Source: Phycisphaerae bacterium (GTDB taxonomy: Bacteria > Planctomycetota > Phycisphaerae > Phycisphaerales > SM1A02). Taken from it: a stretch of DNA of 7,497 nt. Each line of letters starts with the position of its first letter. Within the stretch, counting starts at the first letter, position 1. Location of the stretch: positions 1 through 7,497 of the forward strand of contig JAUIHC010000139.1 in the NCBI GenBank assembly GCA_030432455.1, read 5' to 3'. Under the pieces are notes generated by a model that was given only the letters and a program-made list of their open reading frames with translations, made no database searches and was not told the DNA's origin. The position numbers and the translations under genes are program-made. Shown here piece by piece: positions 6,673-7,497 of the stretch.

Positions 6673-6709
6673 AGTGCCGCGGCACTTCGGCACCGCGGCA
6701 CTTCGGCAC
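6673..6709 (-). terminator. Octamer array forming a strong hairpin after the NTF2-like gene
   Basis: On the minus strand four octamers follow each other: GTGCCGAA, GTGCCGCG, GTGCCGAA, GTGCCGCG, then GCACT. The 16-nt double unit is repeated exactly (plus strand 6677-6692 and 6693-6708). The sequence can fold into a 10-bp GC-rich stem, AGTGCCGCGG (6702-6693) with CCGCGGCACT (6682-6673), with a 10-nt loop. It also contains a perfect 14-bp palindrome (6673-6686). It begins 7 nt after the NTF2-like stop codon (6716). There is no U-tract after it, so it is at best a non-canonical terminator or 3' mRNA stabiliser; a dispersed repeat is an alternative. Confidence 0.45.
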
Positions 6710-6715
6710 GGGATC

Positions 6716-7171
6716 TCAGGAGTTGCCCGCCCCCAGCCCGTCCGCGATCGCATCGCCGCCGAGGTACCGGATGGCAGGCGACCACCACTGGTTGAATCTG
6801 AGCTCGCCGGTCGGGAGTCGTTCGATGATCCACCGCTGATCGACCTCGGCGACGATCCGTTGGTCTGTCGCCCGAACCGTGGCCGTCCACGACACTGTGG
6901 TTTCCACGAGTACCCGCGGGGGCCGGGATGCCAGCGTCGTGATCGTCATCTCCCGCCAGCAGTGTCGCTCCGCGGTCAACGGGCGGTGCAACGCCTGATG
7001 GCTCTCCAGATCGAGGAATGCGCCGTCGGGCGCCACGAGACCGCCGGTCGCGAATCGCGCCTGCCACGCCGGGGTATCGCCTGGTGCACCGCTCTGCACG
7101 AACGCCCAGAACGACTCGACCAGTGTCCGGATGTCCTCGGCTGAAACAACCGGGTCGGGGGGTGTGCTCAT
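6716..7171 (-). CDS. Small NTF2/SnoaL-like protein of unknown function
   Basis: A 151-residue protein. The layout fits an NTF2-like alpha+beta cone: an N-terminal helix (12-27, EDIRTLVESFWAFVQS), a Trp/Phe-containing segment (36-40), then beta-rich stretches at 70-80 (HCWREMTITTL), 87-100 (VLVETTVSWTATVR) and 106-118 (IVAEVDQRWIIER), and FNQWWSP at 126-132. This is a fold judgement from the pattern, not a match to a named protein. No signal peptide or membrane segment is visible, and no catalytic set is recognised. Such proteins serve as small-molecule-binding, isomerase or dimerisation domains, so no function is assigned. ATG at 7171 is chosen because the frame upstream loses its protein-like character; Shine-Dalgarno is weak or absent. 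It is on the same strand as the dehydrogenase operon, but the 404-nt gap and the hairpin suggest a separate transcript. Confidence 0.72.
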   Translation of the reverse strand: MSTPPDPVVSAEDIRTLVESFWAFVQSGAPGDTPAWQARFATGGLVAPDGAFLDLESHQALHRPLTAERHCWREMTITTLASRPPRVLVETTVSWTATVRATDQRIVAEVDQRWIIERLPTGELRFNQWWSPAIRYLGGDAIADGLGAGNS

Positions 7172-7497
7172 GATGGAGTCCCGAGGATCGGTGTGAGTGG
7201 CACGGATCCGAGGGTACCCGTGCGAGGTCGGGGGCCGCCAAGGCACCGGCCTCCGGTTCACGATGGAAGCGTCCGATGAGCACCTCCAGAAGGGAGAAAC
7301 CCTCGATCCTTGGGGTCCAAAGAGTCCTATAACACTCAGTCCGGTGGTCTTTGGCGGACGAGGCCGGTCTCTGGTCCGGGTCAACTGATTTTTCCAACTT
7401 TTCGCGATGGAATGGGTCTCGCCCCTGTTATTGTCCTGAGGTCGGCGAGTCTTCCCGGGCTCCCGGCATGTTCGGATTCGGGTCCTTCCTTCCTGGA
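7172..7497. other. Region without a recognisable gene at the right edge
   Basis: No convincing coding frame is seen. Base composition is more AT-rich at 7381-7440 than elsewhere in the window, as in a promoter-bearing intergenic region. The minus strand contains a possible promoter for the NTF2-like gene (see 7317-7354). No tRNA or other RNA gene was recognised. Confidence 0.5.
7317..7354 (-). promoter_or_regulatory. Possible extended -10 promoter inside an inverted repeat
   Basis: On the minus strand TGTTATAGG (7334-7326) resembles an extended -10 (TGn plus four of six bases of TATAAT). No -35 is recognisable. It is enclosed by a perfect 7-bp inverted repeat, CCAAAGA (plus strand 7317-7323) and TCTTTGG (7348-7354). 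The leader to the NTF2-like ATG would be about 150 nt. The evidence is weak. Confidence 0.22.

Larger units (their letters stand above)
6312..6715. other. 404-nt intergenic region upstream of E1-alpha
   Basis: No protein in any frame here resembles a known family, and the open frames look like GC-rich chance frames. The region holds an octamer array and hairpin next to the NTF2-like stop (6673-6709), a small inverted repeat (6585-6599), a 12-bp palindrome (6562-6573), a spaced 10-nt direct repeat (6534-6543 and 6560-6569) and a weak -10 candidate. It is the likely site of the operon promoter. Nothing was recognised in 6312-6530. Confidence 0.6.

Noticed and set aside
7198..7213. Sigma54-like -24 element (TGGCACG)
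   Set aside because: The required TTGC-type -12 element at the correct spacing is missing, and there is no gene downstream on that strand within the window.
7197..7388. 63-codon open frame on the plus strand near the right edge
   Set aside because: It is short, has no recognisable motif or ribosome binding site, and runs through the inverted repeat and promoter-like region.
6312..7397. N-terminal extension of E1-alpha in the same open frame (734 residues in total)
   Set aside because: The extension is low-complexity and Arg/Pro/Ser-rich, matches no E1 feature, and overlaps the NTF2-like gene. The ATG at 6311 gives a normal E1-alpha length.

Overview
The window is a strongly GC-rich bacterial segment. 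Its core is a four-gene run on the minus strand. In transcription order it encodes the E1-alpha, E1-beta and E2 subunits of a 2-oxoacid dehydrogenase complex (most simply pyruvate dehydrogenase), then a cystathionine beta-lyase-type PLP enzyme. A beta-propeller (WD40-like) protein on the plus strand converges on this run from the left. To the right, behind a 404-nt intergenic region, lies a small NTF2/SnoaL-like protein, also on the minus strand. None of the minus-strand genes has an obvious Shine-Dalgarno sequence. GC-richness, a large WD40-type protein, weak ribosome binding sites and intergenic heptamer repeats are compatible with Planctomycetota (possibly a Phycisphaerae-like lineage). This placement is an inference with modest confidence, because no marker gene is present.

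Layout: 1-1472, WD40-like protein (+), open at the left edge. 1473-1490, an 18-nt convergent gap. 1491-2717, metC-like gene (-). 2714-4099, E2 (-), whose stop codon overlaps the metC GTG start as GTGA. 4100-4154, a spacer with four heptamer repeats. 4155-5123, E1-beta (-). 5124-5192, a spacer made mostly of seven heptamer repeats. 5193-6311, E1-alpha (-). 6312-6715, non-coding, with palindromes, direct repeats and an octamer array that can form a hairpin. 6716-7171, NTF2-like gene (-). 7172-7497, no convincing gene.

How the genes work together: E1-alpha and E1-beta form the thiamine-diphosphate decarboxylase. E2 carries the swinging lipoyl arm and makes the acyl-CoA. E3 (dihydrolipoamide dehydrogenase) is absent from the window and must be encoded elsewhere. 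The lyase releases homocysteine, ammonia and pyruvate from cystathionine, so its by-product would be the substrate of the complex if this is a pyruvate dehydrogenase. The most unusual non-coding signal is a pair of tandem heptamer arrays (mRNA sense CACTCTC/CACTTTC). They sit directly in front of the E1-beta and E2 start codons, where a ribosome binding site would be expected. I see no mobile element, CRISPR array, tRNA or rRNA. The genes are ordinary metabolic families; the possible novelty is in the leaders and in the operon partnership, not in a new protein family.
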